A DNA stretch of 64,000 nucleotides from Macropodus opercularis (taxonomy: Eukaryota > Chordata > Actinopteri > Anabantiformes > Osphronemidae): the NCBI GenBank assembly GCA_030770545.1, contig CM061098.1, forward strand, positions 13,043,501 through 13,107,500. The letters run 5' to 3'. Positions 27,001-37,235 of this stretch are shown here, piece after piece. Below the pieces are notes generated by a model. The model did not search any database and was not told the DNA's origin. It was given only the letters and a program-made list of their open reading frames with translations. Each line of letters starts with the position of its first letter. The first letter of the stretch is position 1. The translations under genes and the position numbers were made by a program.

Positions 27001-29910
27001 AGTTGTTTTATAATGAAGCAACAGCAAAAGTGTATTTTTATATTTTTTCAAACACACACACGCGCACAAAATACTAACATCACTATCAAGATATGGCACC
27101 AGACTGTGCGGTTGTACGTGCTACAGGTATTAAGTTTTAAACCATCAAAGATGCATTGTGTTGACCTGTTCTTCTTTTATAGGCCTAGGGGTCTAAGCTA
27201 CTGGAAAATCCCTGTTGGTACCTATCTAACCCAAGTTGGAAATTTTGTTTTTGTCACTGGAGTCAGAGCAGTGTAACATAACACACTGGCTATGAGGGTT
27301 TGGAAGACAGACCGTACCTGCCTGGTGTCTCCAAGCATGCGAGACCAGCAGATTCGTTAGAGCAGTTACAGTTGTTCACAATGTCGATGTGACATGCAAT
27401 CCATCAGGGGGTAACCTCCAGGCACCGGCAATAACGGAACGGCTTCAGATGAAAAGCTCCAAAACCACAAGAGATGCTCTCTGTGGTGAGATGCTTTGTA
27501 CCTGCTTAAAAGGACGCGACTGTGTCTGGAAACGCGCCGCGTTGATTTGACGTGATGATCGCGCTGTAAACTTTAGCAGTATTCAGGCCACAGACGATAT
27601 CTGACGCGCTCAAGCACATAAATGTCCCGTCTTTGGTTCCACTAGGCCATACAGAGCCTCCGCGTGCAGAGCTCGGCTGTAAAATTCCTGCAGTAACAGC
27701 GTTTCTGCTCATTTACATCAAAGCCGATTGTCACCGGCTTTGAAAAGCTCTATTGATTCTGCAGACGTTGTTCAGTCTTTCAATTCACCGGCGTGGCCAA
27801 GGCCGGAGTCACGGTGTGTGGCTTGTTCAGTGAGCACGTGTCATCAGTGAACTACTGTAATGGTGATCAGTGATAAAAATCTGCCTGAAGCAAACTTTTA
27901 CAATGTTGAATCTGTGGTTAAACTTTAATAAATCTACTTTGTGAAAAAGAAGTGTGTATTAACTAAACGCCATGATTGTTCGACATATCAGAATGTCCCG
28001 GTCAGGTGTGTTACATGTGTGAGAGACTGTACTGTGTCTAATTGCTCGTGCAAAAAGTGGAGGAGGCAACAATGTGGAAACACAAACAAACAAACAAAAT
28101 CAAAACAACTGTTCTGTTTCGGTTTTCACATTAATATCACATTTTTAAGAAAGACTATGTGTTTAGTCTGTGCTAAACCAGCTGCTGTAATTGTCAACAT
28201 AAAAATGGCAGCTTGTTTGCCTGAGGCTCAGTTACTAAAGGAGAACCTGTGTCTGAAGGTTAATGGCCACATTTTCAGACTGGAAACCAAGCGACTCACG
28301 TTTGCTTTTCTGTTGAGCAGTTTGGATCTCGTGTCGTGTTGTCTGGTCCAGTTTCAGAGCCAAGTAATTGAAATAAATGAGCCTCTCTCTGCCATATCAG
28401 TGCACGCGCTGCTTGCTAAACGGACCTGGTCCTCACCCTGCATGACCAAACACAGCCTGCGAGATTTAACTGGTATTAAAAAACTGAATTTAATCAGCTG
28501 GGTCATTGTTCCATCTGTGATGTATAAAAAGTAAAGCTCCCTGAACAATTATAATGACACTTGGTGCTTCTTCTCTGTCTTTCTACTCGAAGCCAGGTAT
28601 TGGAACTGTACGTTGTCCTGCTTCAGACAGACCGTCGTGGCGTCTCTTGCGATGGCTGCACTGTTTGTTTTTCATTTTAAATATAAATAATAAACAGTAG
28701 TTGATTCGTGCGTCTAATCTCACTCTCTGTCTCCTATTAAACTATAAAGCAAGGTAAACTGTGTGAGTCAATCAAAACTATGACAGATTATTCAATTACA
28801 AACGGCTTCTGATTTCTCACTGTATGTAGCATAGTGAGTCCTACAGTATTCCCCCTTCCAACTTTCTCCCTCCCTCACTGCAAAACCCTGTTCATATCGC
28901 CATGTGTACTGCATGTTGACATGGAAAATATTTTAGGGTGAAATAGGAATGATTCATATATACACAGACTCTCATTGCGCTCTGTGTTTGTCTTTAAACT
29001 TCAGTTTTCCCCAAATCGTGTATATAAACCATGTTTAGGAAGAGGAGATCTCTCTCTGCCTTATTCTCTGGACTCTGAGACGCCAGGACGTAAGGAGCTG
29101 CTGCATTTTTCGACGTTTTATGAGGATTTGTTTCTATGAATCTGGGCAAAAACGAACTTTCCTGTGAACCACGATGTATGGATACTAAAACTTTCAACTT
29201 GCCGAGTATTTAGGCATTGTTGGGATCATGCTGAGCAGTGATATCTGGATTAATGAAGAATGGGAAATATTTCACAGTAAGAGCATTTCATGGTTGTTAA
29301 GCTGCCAAGGACACGCGGTAGAGTACGATCCTGTTTGATTTCCAGTTTTTTCTTCCACTGACCTCTGAGGAGCACAGAAAACAAAGGTTGTTCATCGACA
29401 TTCAGACACAGGACACGGGACTTGGTCTCTTTCATCACCTGCATACGTGTGTCTGGAGTGTGCGTGGATGTTTACTCATAACAGCGAGCTGGTAATGGAG
29501 TGCTGGAGCACTGGGCATGACGACTTGTCTTCAGGCTTGATGTTCTCTGCTGCCGTTTACTAAACAGCCCAGATAGCGCACGTCTGTTTTAGTAAATACA
29601 GAAGGCGCGTGTGTTTTTGTCCTTGTGTGTGTTTTGGGTTAATCTGGTACCAGGACAGTTAGTCTCGCACCCAGGCAGCGGTTAGTCAAACTGAACTTAT
29701 GTGTGTGCCCACTTTAGAGGAATCTTTAGGAGATTTATTGCCTGATACCTTAATCGACTGCATAGCGAATTAAGTATTAAATATTTCATACACTGCCATA
29801 ATCAGTACCGTTCTTAAATACACAAACCCCTCATGCATGGCAGCTCTGGTGTAATCACTGAGTTTATATTATAAACACCCCACACTTGGATGCCCGTACA
29901 CACATAAGCC

Positions 29911-29911
<1 letters not shown>

Positions 29912-29981
<70 letters not shown>
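29912..29981. repeat. Long GT microsatellite
   Basis: About 35 unbroken GT units. Open frames of Cys-Val or Thr-His repeats across it are artefacts. Confidence 0.97.
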
Positions 29982-29984
<3 letters not shown>

Positions 29985-30665
29985 TGGTGCATTTCGTTAG
30001 TTCGACAGGTGTGTGGAAGACTTCCACGAGCCAGGCAGCAGGTGGAGATGAGGATTGATAGATTTTAATCATATGATTGTGTGTTGAGCAATAATTCTGT
30101 TGCCCGAGGCAAGGAAGGCTCGTAGTTACACTACCATGTGATGGATGGATGCCGTGCTGTGGCTACCTGACTCAGTGGAGAAACAATTGTCTTCAAAAGT
30201 AGATAATAAAAAAAAATGCCACGAGGAAAAACTAATCAAACAGACAAGGAAAGTCACAAAATCTCAAACTACCCATTGTGTTACAAGATTCACTAAAAGT
30301 CTTTCATTTCAGAAGTCAGTCATTCACAGGTCTCAGGTTGGATCTCTTCTTATCTGGAAAGGTCCATCTGGAACATTGCTTGTCATTCCCATTCATGGTG
30401 TGATAAACGGTTACAAATTTGCATCAATTTGAAACTGCCTGAAAAAGACAGCACAAACGTATATACCCCTAGTTTTAGGGGCCCATGTTTCACCTGCCAG
30501 CAAAAACATATTGGTAAAAAAAAAAAAACAAGACCAGCAAAAAAATCTGCAACAAATATTTTAACATATCAACACAATTGCAGATGAAGGTGTGGCAGGT
30601 TTGTAGAGAAGTATTCTGAAAGTTATTATAATAGGTTTTTAATCTCTACTTATCTCCCGCTTCTA

Positions 30666-30670
<5 letters not shown>

Positions 30671-30746
<76 letters not shown>
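30671..30746. repeat. Second long GT microsatellite
   Basis: About 38 GT units with one GG interruption near 30717. It lies about 690 bp after the previous GT tract. Confidence 0.97.
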
Positions 30747-30749
<3 letters not shown>

Positions 30750-31046
30750 TTAATGCTCCTGAGGATCTTTATAAAACGAAAGAAATTCTATTTGCATATG
30801 AATTTGGCACAATGATGGTTCCCAGAATCAGTTCTGAGGTTTGTGGAACAATATGAGGCCTCTCAGGTAGTTAAATTAGATGTGCTAGCAACTATGACTT
30901 GACTGATAAAGAAGGGCTTTATGCAACCTCATCATTTGTTTTGAAATCAGTTATGCAAATTTCGACAGGGTGACCTTTTAACCCTCAACCACTAACATAC
31001 TTTTTCATTTGTACCAGGATATTAAATTACACTTGATCTGAGTCTA

Positions 31047-31131
31047 TTCTTTCTTTCTTTACTTTCTTCATCCCTTCCTTCCTTCTTTCCTTCCTTCCTT
31101 CCTTCCTTCCGTCCTTCCTCCCTTGCTTCCT
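31047..31131. repeat. CTTT / CCTT pyrimidine microsatellite
   Basis: Imperfect tetranucleotide tract, first CTTT-type and then CCTT-type with single-base changes. Confidence 0.9.
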
Positions 31132-32187
31132 TTGTTTAGTGTAAATTGCTGTCATGCTGCCTGTGTTTCAGGGTAAATAAAGGCCTAGGGCTGACACTGA
31201 TCATTGTTCGTATTCATTAAAACAACATATATCTGTAGGCCATTTAAAGAAAATAATAAAATGAAGTTTACTTTTAATATCAATTTCTTCGAGTCGATAC
31301 AGGTTTTGTTGACAGTTATGTTTTACATTTACATTGTACCAGGAAACTCGAGGACTTTTAATGGTCGTTTAATCTATGCTATTGGAATCTATGATATTGT
31401 TATTGATAGTGTTTTTGTATTTGGGTATCAAACCATACAACAGACATAAATACGTTACTTAATTTAATTAATATTTCACATTATGCTGTACAGATTCTCG
31501 TTACTGTTCCACAATCAAACAAAAACACTCTGGCTGCACATCAAAGCATTTGCAATAAAAAGTTGCACTCTTTAGTTTTTCTATACAGTTTTTGATTCCA
31601 ATTTATTTTTAATTACTTAATAATTTCCTCTGGCTATAAACATACTCATGTAGACTTTATTCTTTGAGGTACTATTTTGTGTCCATTCTTTCTGTTAGCG
31701 ACGGGTAAATTTATTACTGAACATTGTGTTTTTTATGAAAGGAGTAGAGTAGCTTACATAACTTAACACAACCTTTATTTCAAGCTTCAGCCTCTTTTTT
31801 ACTTTTTTACCATTGTCCCTTCTCCCTTAAAAACGCAGCTAGTCAGCAGTACCAGTATATAGATATATAGATGGTGTAATATTTTAGTGTTGAGCGCAGG
31901 ACTGCATGGGAATGTGGAGTTTCACAGTTTAGGAGAATCAGTTAACTGTCCATCACACAGAGATCAGGTTTCACCAACATGCAGGTTCCAGTCTACTGGT
32001 CATCGCTTTTCTGACGGCGCTGTTTTCTGTCAGTAAGCGCTTATTATCTTGTTCTTATACTTTCCCCTTTTTGGGGCTGGAGGTGAGGGTGTTTGAGACT
32101 TATAAGAAGACTATTAGCTCTGAGAAATAATCAGGCTTTATAAAAGAAAAGAAAATGAATAGTCGTGTATGTAGAACTCAGAAACCT

Positions 32188-32193
32188 TTTATT
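32188..32193 (-). terminator. Probable polyadenylation signal of foxi1
   Basis: AATAAA on the minus strand, about 665 bp after the foxi1 stop. It would give a 3' UTR of roughly 680 bases. No better signal is seen closer to the stop. Confidence 0.45.
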
Positions 32194-32857
32194 CATATCA
32201 AAACACAGCATATACGGAATATACCATACATTAAAAATCCATTTTGTACATGAAGTGATAACAGATGCACCAACAAACAATATAAATGTATAACATAACA
32301 TAGACATATTTACAAAGTAAAACGACTACTTGTATCAAACTGCAGGAATAATTAGCAGTAAAAAGAGTCTTAAAACCTTTTACCCATGGCTGATTCTATA
32401 AGGCCAGTAATCACACACATACACACACTACGGAGGCAATAGTGTAATTTAACTACTTCTCTAAATGTGCTGTCTGAGCATTGTATTGGTGATACCATCA
32501 TGAATCCTAGATAACAGAGCGAAATAAACTGATGTCAGCAGATCCGATCTAGGATCTCTTAATAATGAGTCAGATCTGATAGGGACCAGGTTTAGTTTAA
32601 ATAAAAGCTGACTGAAGAACTGATAGTCAGGCTGAGAATGGTTTAAGGGAGTGACACTCACAGTCGGCTACGTCTGAGTCAGCTGTTCCTGTGGGAATCA
32701 AAGCGTTTTTACTCTGCCGTCACACGCTAAAGTGATCTCAAGTGCTTCCGTCAGCGCAAACTGTCTTGTGGATGTGTTTGTGTATGTGTCTTGCTCTTCA
32801 TAACAGAATCTCTCTATAATAAACTTGACCAGACAGGTACAATTTCCAGCATCTCTA

Positions 32858-34215
32858 TTAAACCTCGGTGCCCTCGCGGTGATAGATGATTCCCGTCGAG
32901 CTTAATGAAGGGTAGAAATGCCCACTGGACCCACTATACTGGCTAAGGATCGGGCTGCTGTACCCTACAGAGGAGTGGGTGGGTGATGAGGAGAGAACTG
33001 GGGGAGGTGGTACCTGTGAGACCCACTCTGGCCCACCTGAGTTTGGGGAGTAGCTACTAAAACTTCCGGGCTGCGCGGTTCTGTGAGGGCCTTCTAAAGG
33101 AAGGTTGATCGAGAGCGGCCTACTTAACCCATCGCCGCCCACCTCATTGGTTCCGCCAGAAGCCACTCCGGACATCTCAGACAAAAAGCTGCTCAGACAT
33201 GGAGCGGGACCTGTCGAAGAAGGCGACGGAACCCTGTCCGGTGTGGAGGAGATGTTGAGAGCCGCGCTGCCGGAGTGTTTGGGGCTGCCCCTCTCGCTAT
33301 CCCCCGACTCTGGACCCCCAGAACCGCCGTCGCCATTAGAGAGAGAGTCTGACTTCCTTTTTCTTTTGCGGCGGAAGTTTCCATTGTCAAACATCTTCTC
33401 ACAATTTGGGTCAAGGGTCCAGTAGTTGCCCTTTCCTGTGATATCAGAGTGCACAGTCAGTAACGTTTTTTTTATGTTTTAATAGCTTTACAATCTGCAA
33501 CATGTCAACGAGGAACAAGAGCAGAAACAAAAATACATAATAAAAACTTTACGTAAAAGAAAACAGTTCACTGTATTTACTTTTAAATATAAAAAGACAT
33601 TTGAAACATTTTCTTACCTGGATCGTCCTCATCTCTTGGTACTTTTTTGAAGCAGTCATTGAGTGACAGGTTGTGTCTGATGGAATTCTGCCAGCCTGCT
33701 TTACTCTTGTTGTAGAAGGGGAAGTTGTCAGCGACGTACTGGTAAATCTGACTCAGAGTCAGTCTCTTGTCTGGTGCCCCGTGAATAGCCATGGCAATGA
33801 GAGCTGAGTAGGAATACGGAGGCCTGACCAGTTTCATTAAGTCTTCTTGTGAGGGAAGTGAGAACCAGCTCAGCTCCCCTCCTGGTCCAGCTCCCGGTGG
33901 GCCAAGGTAGGGTCTCTGCATGCCGTAGTGTTGAGGGACGAATGGAGGGCCGGGGTTACCAGGTGGGCCGGTGGTAGCCAGGTATGGTGGCGTGCTGATC
34001 CCGGAGCCATTGAACCAGAGGTAAGGATTTGAAGAAGCGGCTGTGTAGTCACTCAACTCGTAGGAAGTCGGCGTGCTGCGTTGAGGACTCGGCAGAGAGG
34101 GAGGAGGGTAGTAACAGTCACTGTACATGCTGAGCTCAGGAGGCTCCTGGCCGAGGCTGGGGAACTGCGGACCGCACCGGGGAGGAGACTGGCCCTGGGC
34201 CTCGAACGATGACAT
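32858..34215 (-). CDS. foxi1: Forkhead box protein I1 (2 exons, 391 aa)
   Basis: Nuclear DNA-binding factor. In fish, foxi1 drives otic placode, epibranchial and ionocyte fates. Exon 1 is 33618-34215 and exon 2 is 32858-33435, with a 182-bp intron inside the forkhead domain after DEDDPG, the usual FOXI position. The forkhead domain covers about residues 131-228, from RPPYSYSALIAMAIHGAPDK to a basic RRKRKRK end that serves as part of the nuclear localisation signal. The recognition helix reads GWQNSIRHNLSLNDCF, with N177 and H181 present. The N-terminus is rich in Pro, Tyr and Ser. The Ser/Pro/Gly-rich C-terminus ends in TGIIYHREGTEV, a tail I associate with fish foxi1. The start codon is the first ATG of the frame (MSSFEAQGQS). 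foxi1 points away from syce3, with about 1.2 kb between the two start codons. Confidence 0.95.
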
Positions 34216-35229
34216 TGTCAGATTTCTTCTTACCTCTCAGAATTTCTTCTTTTGCCTTTATTATCCTTCTGTGTGGCGCCAAACGTCTTGTATGATGACT
34301 GCCAGCCCTCAAAAATTCTTTTCTCCTCGAGTCTTTCGCAGGTATTTTTACGTGTGAGTCAAAAATAGTTAAAAGTTGTCTAACCTTCTAACTTGCAGTG
34401 TATTCTTCTGCACTCCTTTCTTGTCTGTTTGTCCTTGCTTTATGTCAAGATGTCACCTGTCATACCTGCTTTATCTATTCCTTTGGAAACGCCCCCAGTC
34501 TCCAGTGATTGGCTGATTTCTCAGGTAAGTAGCCTGTCCCTGCTTTCTCTCTCTTTTTTTTCCTATTGTCAGCTAGTTCAGTTCCTCCACAGGTTTTGTT
34601 TACCCTCAATACATAAATTTTCCATTGAAGCTCTTACTAATATTAATCCATTTAATCACCAAATTCAAATACTCATAGAAATTAGATTTCAATTGGGCCT
34701 TTCTAGGAATGAATGTTAAATTGCCGTCATGAAAAACTTTCAGCCTTTTCTAGTAAAAATAGCCTTATATTATAATCAGTGACTATGATTATCAGTGATT
34801 AAAAAAATGCTAATGTTTTCCATAGCATATAAAAAAAATAATATGCTTTATGTTTATGTTTATAATTTAATTTCTTACAATTTAATGTTTCATACCTCTT
34901 TAACAGTGAAGTTAATTTTATGTGTAAAAAAATTATTGATTAAATTTTTACGGAAAATCTGAAAAAAAATACCAGCGTCAGTGTTTTTATAAAGCACGCG
35001 CACAGTGTCGTATTTTTTTTTCCACTTTAGTTTCCTGCGCGAGACCTTCTTCTGGGTCGTTAACCGTCAAACCCTTTAAAGGCTCGCCCCCTATCGTAAG
35101 TAATACACATTAATTAACGCGTCAATATCCGTTCGAAAATGTGGCTTCACGGCAAATACCTAACGCCATGACGCCACGTCTTTAATGTGAGAGGAATGCA
35201 CTATGCAAGCGTCCCTGATGTGATGATTA

Positions 35230-35273
35230 AACGGCAGTTTTTGCTAGCTAGCTAGCTAGCAAAAACTGCCGTT
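35230..35273. repeat. Perfect 44-bp palindrome
   Basis: The arms start AACGGCAGTTTTT and close with the exact complement. The centre is an 18-bp self-complementary GCTAGC-type tetranucleotide run. There is no mismatch and no spacer, so cruciform or hairpin formation is possible. The end lies 123 bp before the syce3 ATG. Confidence 0.98.
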
Positions 35274-35290
35274 AGCTAGCTAGCTAACGG
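35269..35290. repeat. Second, overlapping 22-bp palindrome
   Basis: A perfect palindrome, CCGTTA plus GCTAGCTAGC plus TAACGG. It shares its first five bases with the end of the 44-bp palindrome and has the same GCTAGC core, suggesting a palindromic unit copied in part. Confidence 0.97.
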
Positions 35291-35396
35291 TCGCCTACCC
35301 TTCCTGCCGTGCCAATGCAACACTAGACGTCATCGTTTACTTGGCGTTTGTTTGAAGTTAATGAAAGCTACATGCCGGTTTTGAACATAGCGCCAC

Positions 35397-35790
35397 ATGG
35401 CCGATTTATCGTCGCCTCGGGAGTTTCCGGAGGACAACAACAACAACAGCTACGACGAAATCTCGCAACTGAACAGGGTTATGGAGCGGATAATTGAAGA
35501 TGTGGAAAACATGTCAGGTGAGAACAGAACTCCTCGCTACACCACAGCCGCTCCGTGTTCTATTACGTTCGTACGTTGCGTTGTAACTGTTGTAACTGTC
35601 GCCGTCGTCTCCTCCACCACCTGCAGTGCAGCTGACCTGCATGGCTTACGACATGGTGGCCCTGCGGACCAGCCCGGCGCTGGGGGCCTCTATGCGCCGG
35701 CTGGAGGAGGCTCATCAGCGATGCAGGGCGGCTGTTCGTGGAGAGGAGCAGTGTCCTGAAACGGCGGACGCGGCGCTCACTCGGATGTGA
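35397..35790 (+). CDS. syce3: Synaptonemal complex central element protein 3 (2 exons, 94 aa)
   Basis: Small meiotic protein that, in mammals, loads the central element of the synaptonemal complex between paired homologues and is needed for crossovers. Exon 1 is 35397-35517 and exon 2 is 35627-35790, with a 109-bp intron. The join gives 94 residues; mammalian SYCE3 has about 88. The core matches what I recall of the family: an N-terminal acidic helix ending in IIEDVENMS, then VQLTCMAYDMVALRTSPALG and SMRRLEEAHQRC. The usual sequence is SVQATWMAYDMVVMRTNPTL. The N-terminus has a run of four Asn and the tail is Ala/Glu-rich, both poorly conserved. AATAAA signals follow at 35998 and 36002. The first in-frame ATG was taken as the start. 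Confidence 0.9.
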
Positions 35791-35997
35791 TGTGTCGCAC
35801 AGCTTTTCCTTTCCAGACGCGTTGAAGTGTCCAACTGATTTGTAATGCGTGCGTCTGCTGTTTTGAGAGTGTTTTCTCTCCGCAGGCTTTGTGTTGTTGT
35901 AGTCAGTGCTGTTGTTTGATTATTATCAGTTTATGGTCTGCAAATATTGATTGTTTGTATGTCCTCAAGTGTTCTGCTCTGTTGGGTTGACAAGTGA

Positions 35998-36007
35998 AAT
36001 AAATAAA
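35998..36007 (+). terminator. Overlapping polyadenylation signals of syce3
   Basis: Two overlapping AATAAA hexamers, 208 bp after the syce3 stop, followed by a GT-rich stretch (gtgtgttgtgttg) as expected downstream of a cleavage site. Confidence 0.7.
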
Positions 36008-36192
36008 TCCATAAAGTGAGAGTGTGTTGTGTTGTTTATACAGACCTTGAATTGTTTGATGAATTCTTTGTAAATGTATTTTTACTGGTGTGTTGGACTA
36101 TTTGTCAGCATTACACGTGTGTTTAAATGTTTGTATAACATACAGTATGACAGTTGTTATGGCCTTTTTTGTTCTTGTTCTTATTTAAAAAG

Positions 36193-37235
36193 ATGGACAA
36201 GAGCACAAGAGAAGATGCTACCACTGCCTACACTGATCTGGAAAACATCCTTAAAGAGCTGGAGTCGTTGTCTAAGGGCATGGATCTGCTAACATGTAAG
36301 TGTTACTACTGGTGTCTGCCCACAGCCTTTACGTCTCAATAATGTATGTAAACATCATCCATGACAGTCGGTTGATCTTGATCATCGCCTTGCAAATATG
36401 CAAAGCACGTGATGTAACTGTTGTCTTAGATCTGAAGTGAGATAGCTAAATGTGGATTCTTGTACGTCAACTGCTGTGCAACCTAGTCTTCCTTATGCAT
36501 GTCGGTTGTGCAGAGTTACAACATAATGAATGGCATCTGTCTGATTTCCCTTGATGGGTAAATATAACTAACTGAAGGGTTTTACACATAGCATTGTCCA
36601 TGAGACCATTCTTTGCTGTGAGGAAGAATGTTGCAACTTGTGCTAGGCAATATTAGCTTACTGTGTTTTATGTGGTGAAAAATATCTGCATACTTAATAA
36701 CTCAACCCTGGAAACAAACAGCATAAAGGTGAACCTTGCCAATTTGAACTGACCAAAAATGCAAAAAAAAAAAAACAATTAGCAGGTAAAAATTCAAAGA
36801 AAACCTGAATATCTGTTGTAATATGTGATCATCAACATCTCATGGAACCATCAGACAGGTTTAATCTGGTTAGAATTTGTATTTAAAATAGGTAATTGAG
36901 ATAACCAGACATAAATGTGGTTTTTGTTATAGGTATAAATGCTTTCTGATCCTGATTTGAAATATTGTCACTAAAAAGGAGAAAGTATAGTATTTAGATT
37001 TATAATTTATGTTTGGGTAATTTCTATCATTGTTGGTGTGAAAGCCTTTATATTCTGAAAGGTAACTTAGACTCTTAGACCAGAGGCAGTTGTGAAAAAA
37101 GACATTTCTTCTTTGCCTGCAGTGCAAACTGAGCTGAGGCAGTGTGATCTGATCGTTTGTGTTGGCTGCCCCGACAAGCTGGCGGTTTTGAAACATCCAA
37201 GAGGCACCAAAGCAGCAGCTGCCAGTTTGACCTGA
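36193..37235 (+). CDS. Small two-exon gene of unknown function (71 aa), possible C5orf58 homologue
   Basis: I do not recognise this protein from its sequence. Exon 1 (36193-36295) follows a pyrimidine-rich tract and an AG, and ends at a strong donor gtaagtg. Exon 2 (37123-37235) has a good acceptor (ctttgcctgcag) and ends in TGA; the phases fit. The product starts MDKSTREDATTAYTDLENIL and has a heptad-like helical stretch (ILKELESLSKGMDLLT, then LQTELRQC) with a Cys/Val-rich patch after it. A possible 3' UTR exon starts at 38069 after a strong acceptor, and a donor-like AAAGTGAGG follows the stop. C5orf58 is, as I recall, a neighbour of FOXI1 in human, so homology is suggested by position only. 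The coding start may lie in an upstream exon not found here. Confidence 0.45.

Larger units (their letters stand above)
16304..32857. other. 16.5 kb gene-free interval between gabrp and foxi1
   Basis: Both strands were read for exon-like segments, and none forms a chain with family signatures. The interval holds a pyrimidine-rich tract at about 17490-17930, a dispersed repeat pair, a LINE tail, microsatellites, and several CpG-rich blocks inside otherwise AT-rich sequence (near 19230-19400, 22060-22200, 25220-25400 and 27500-27800). The blocks could be cis-regulatory elements of foxi1 or gabrp; that is inference. The longest open frame, 27941-28534, is judged to be chance. Confidence 0.5.
34216..35396. 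promoter_or_regulatory. Shared divergent promoter region of foxi1 and syce3
   Basis: About 1.2 kb separates the two start codons, which face apart. It holds an ATTGG (inverted CCAAT) at about 34507, AT-rich DNA at 34620-34990, a CpG-richer segment at 34985-35180, and the nested palindromes at 35230-35290. No TATA box is convincing on either side. Function is inferred from position only. Confidence 0.5.

Noticed and set aside
27941..28534. Open frame of 197 codons on the plus strand
   Set aside because: It has no domain, no signal peptide and codon and residue use like AT-rich non-coding DNA. It lies in an interval without other exons. A lncRNA cannot be excluded without transcript data.
29886..30072. 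Frames of repeated Cys-Val or His-Thr
   Set aside because: They are readings through the GT microsatellite; the same holds for the frame over 30671-30746.
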